Part shown: one piece after another, positions 63,257 through 64,000 of the stretch
How positions within the stretch are numbered: position 1 is the first letter of the stretch
Layout of the letters: the number at the start of each line of letters is the position of its first letter
Origin: Adiantum capillus-veneris
Lineage: Eukaryota > Streptophyta > Polypodiopsida > Polypodiales > Pteridaceae
Assembly (NCBI GenBank): GCA_014529385.2
Contig: CM043964.1
Span: 132,097,420 to 132,161,419 of the forward strand
Direction of reading: 5' to 3'
Length of the DNA: 64,000 nt
Program-made: the position numbers and the translations under genes
The notes under the pieces: generated by a model
The model's input: only the letters and a program-made list of their open reading frames with translations
The model's database searches: none
Told to the model about the DNA's origin: nothing

Positions 63257-64000
63257 GCTCGTGACTTTCAGTTAATTGGGAACCAATTCTATAAGCGAGG
63301 AAAGGACAATCAACTTAGAATCTGTGCAAGTGAAAGTGAATACCTGCTGATTCTAGAACATGCACATAGCGGAATAAGTGCAGGCCATTTTTCGGGCGAT
63401 AAGACGGCAAAAATTGTCTTAACCGCAGGAATATGGTGGCCTACATTGCACATGGATGCTGAAGAGTTTGTAAAGCGTTGTGACGCATGTCAGCGCACCA
63501 AGGTGCCGATAAAGAGAGATGAGATGCCACTACGGCCAATGATGGGAGCAAGAGCATTTGCAAAATGGGGCATTGATTTTGTGGGACGTATCTCACCCCC
63601 TACATATCGCACCCATACCCAATATATCATTGTGGCTACGGACTATCTCACAAAATGGGTCAAAGACAAGGCAACGCAAAAAGCAGATGCACGAACTACT
63701 GCACAATTTTTGCATGAGAATGTTTTTGTACGATACGGGTTACCTATAGAAATTGTCAGTGATCGTGGGATACATTTTCTTAATGAAGTCATTGAATATC
63801 TGCTAGAGGAATTCATGGTCATACATAGGAAATCTGCTCCATACCATCCACATGCCAATGGACAAGCTGAGGCCACAAATAAAACACTATGCATGGTTCT
63901 CACTAAAATAGTGTCAGAGTCAAGAACAGATTGGGATCAGCAGCTACACTCAACACTATGGGCATACAGGGTAGCTTACAAAACATCAATAGGAACAACA
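63257..64000 (+). pseudogene. Element G integrase, open to the window end
   Basis: Open frame 2 without its own Met. Second zinc module: LEHAHSGISAGHFSGD then CDACQRTK. The catalytic core follows: KWGIDFVGRI (first Asp), VATDYLTKWVKDKAT, IEIVSDRGIHFLNE (second Asp), HPHANGQAEATNK (Glu). All three catalytic residues are present. The C-terminal domain lies beyond the window. Confidence 0.88.

Larger units (their letters stand above)
53271..64000 (+). mobile_element. Element G: Tat-like Ty3/gypsy retrotransposon, running off the window
   Basis: From left: LTR, tRNA-Asp-like primer site, long leader with palindromes, gag, protease, RT, RNase H, integrase. The window ends inside integrase, so the 3' LTR is not seen. 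Gag to the start of RT is in one frame with scattered stops; RT onward is in the next frame. It is related to A and E in gag start (MNLRSGR), knuckles, DSGAG/DGGAG protease and RT, but not close in DNA. It is dead by at least ten stops and one frame change. Confidence 0.92.

Overview
This window looks like plant nuclear DNA made almost entirely of transposable elements. I see no convincing host gene, tRNA, rRNA or CRISPR array. Land plant is inferred from plant-type LTR retrotransposons (a chromovirus with an initiator-tRNA-Met primer site, Tat-like Ty3/gypsy elements with tRNA-Asp-like primer sites, Ty1/copia), a MULE-type transposase remnant with a SWIM finger, and Helitron/PIF1-like helicase remnants. 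The density and nesting suggest a large genome; a fern or other seed-free plant is my guess, not shown by the sequence.

Left third (1-17.8 kb): an old Ty1/copia remnant (1-1180) is split in its 3' LTR by element A, a Tat-like gypsy element on the minus strand (1181-17785, flanking ATTGT/ATTGC). Element A is split by element B (7512-16287, plus strand), a nearly intact chromovirus with 1.6 kb LTRs, the initiator-Met primer site, a gag-pol frame and a C-terminal chromodomain. B has one visible stop codon inside the integrase core. About 0.7 kb of A's gag is missing at the B insertion site.

Middle (17.8-38.8 kb): a decayed copia remnant D on the plus strand (LTR 19570-19799, gag to about 20790; a related RNase H plus 3' LTR at 29845-30425), interrupted by copia element C on the minus strand (20976-26724), which sits between poly-C and other simple repeats. 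Element E (30560-38748, minus strand, perfect 5-bp duplication ATGTA) is a young relative of A. Its LTRs are almost identical, but reverse transcriptase is cut short, and RNase H and integrase are absent. It looks non-autonomous.

Right half (38.8-64 kb): a Helitron-like fragment (38780-39840, plus), a MULE-type transposase pseudogene with a SWIM zinc finger (40300-43830, minus), a truncated chromovirus F related to B (43834-46199, minus), unassigned repeats, and a PIF1/Helitron helicase pseudogene followed by an endonuclease domain (49668-52020, minus). Last is element G (53271 to beyond the window, plus), a gypsy element with an LTR, primer site, a 1.8 kb leader carrying repeated 24-bp palindromes, gag-protease in one stop-interrupted frame, RT, RNase H, and integrase with two successive zinc-binding modules.

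How they work together: the elements are parasites of one another rather than a pathway. A and E probably relied on enzymes from full-length relatives. The palindrome array in the leader of G and the helicase-endonuclease remnant are the most unusual items.
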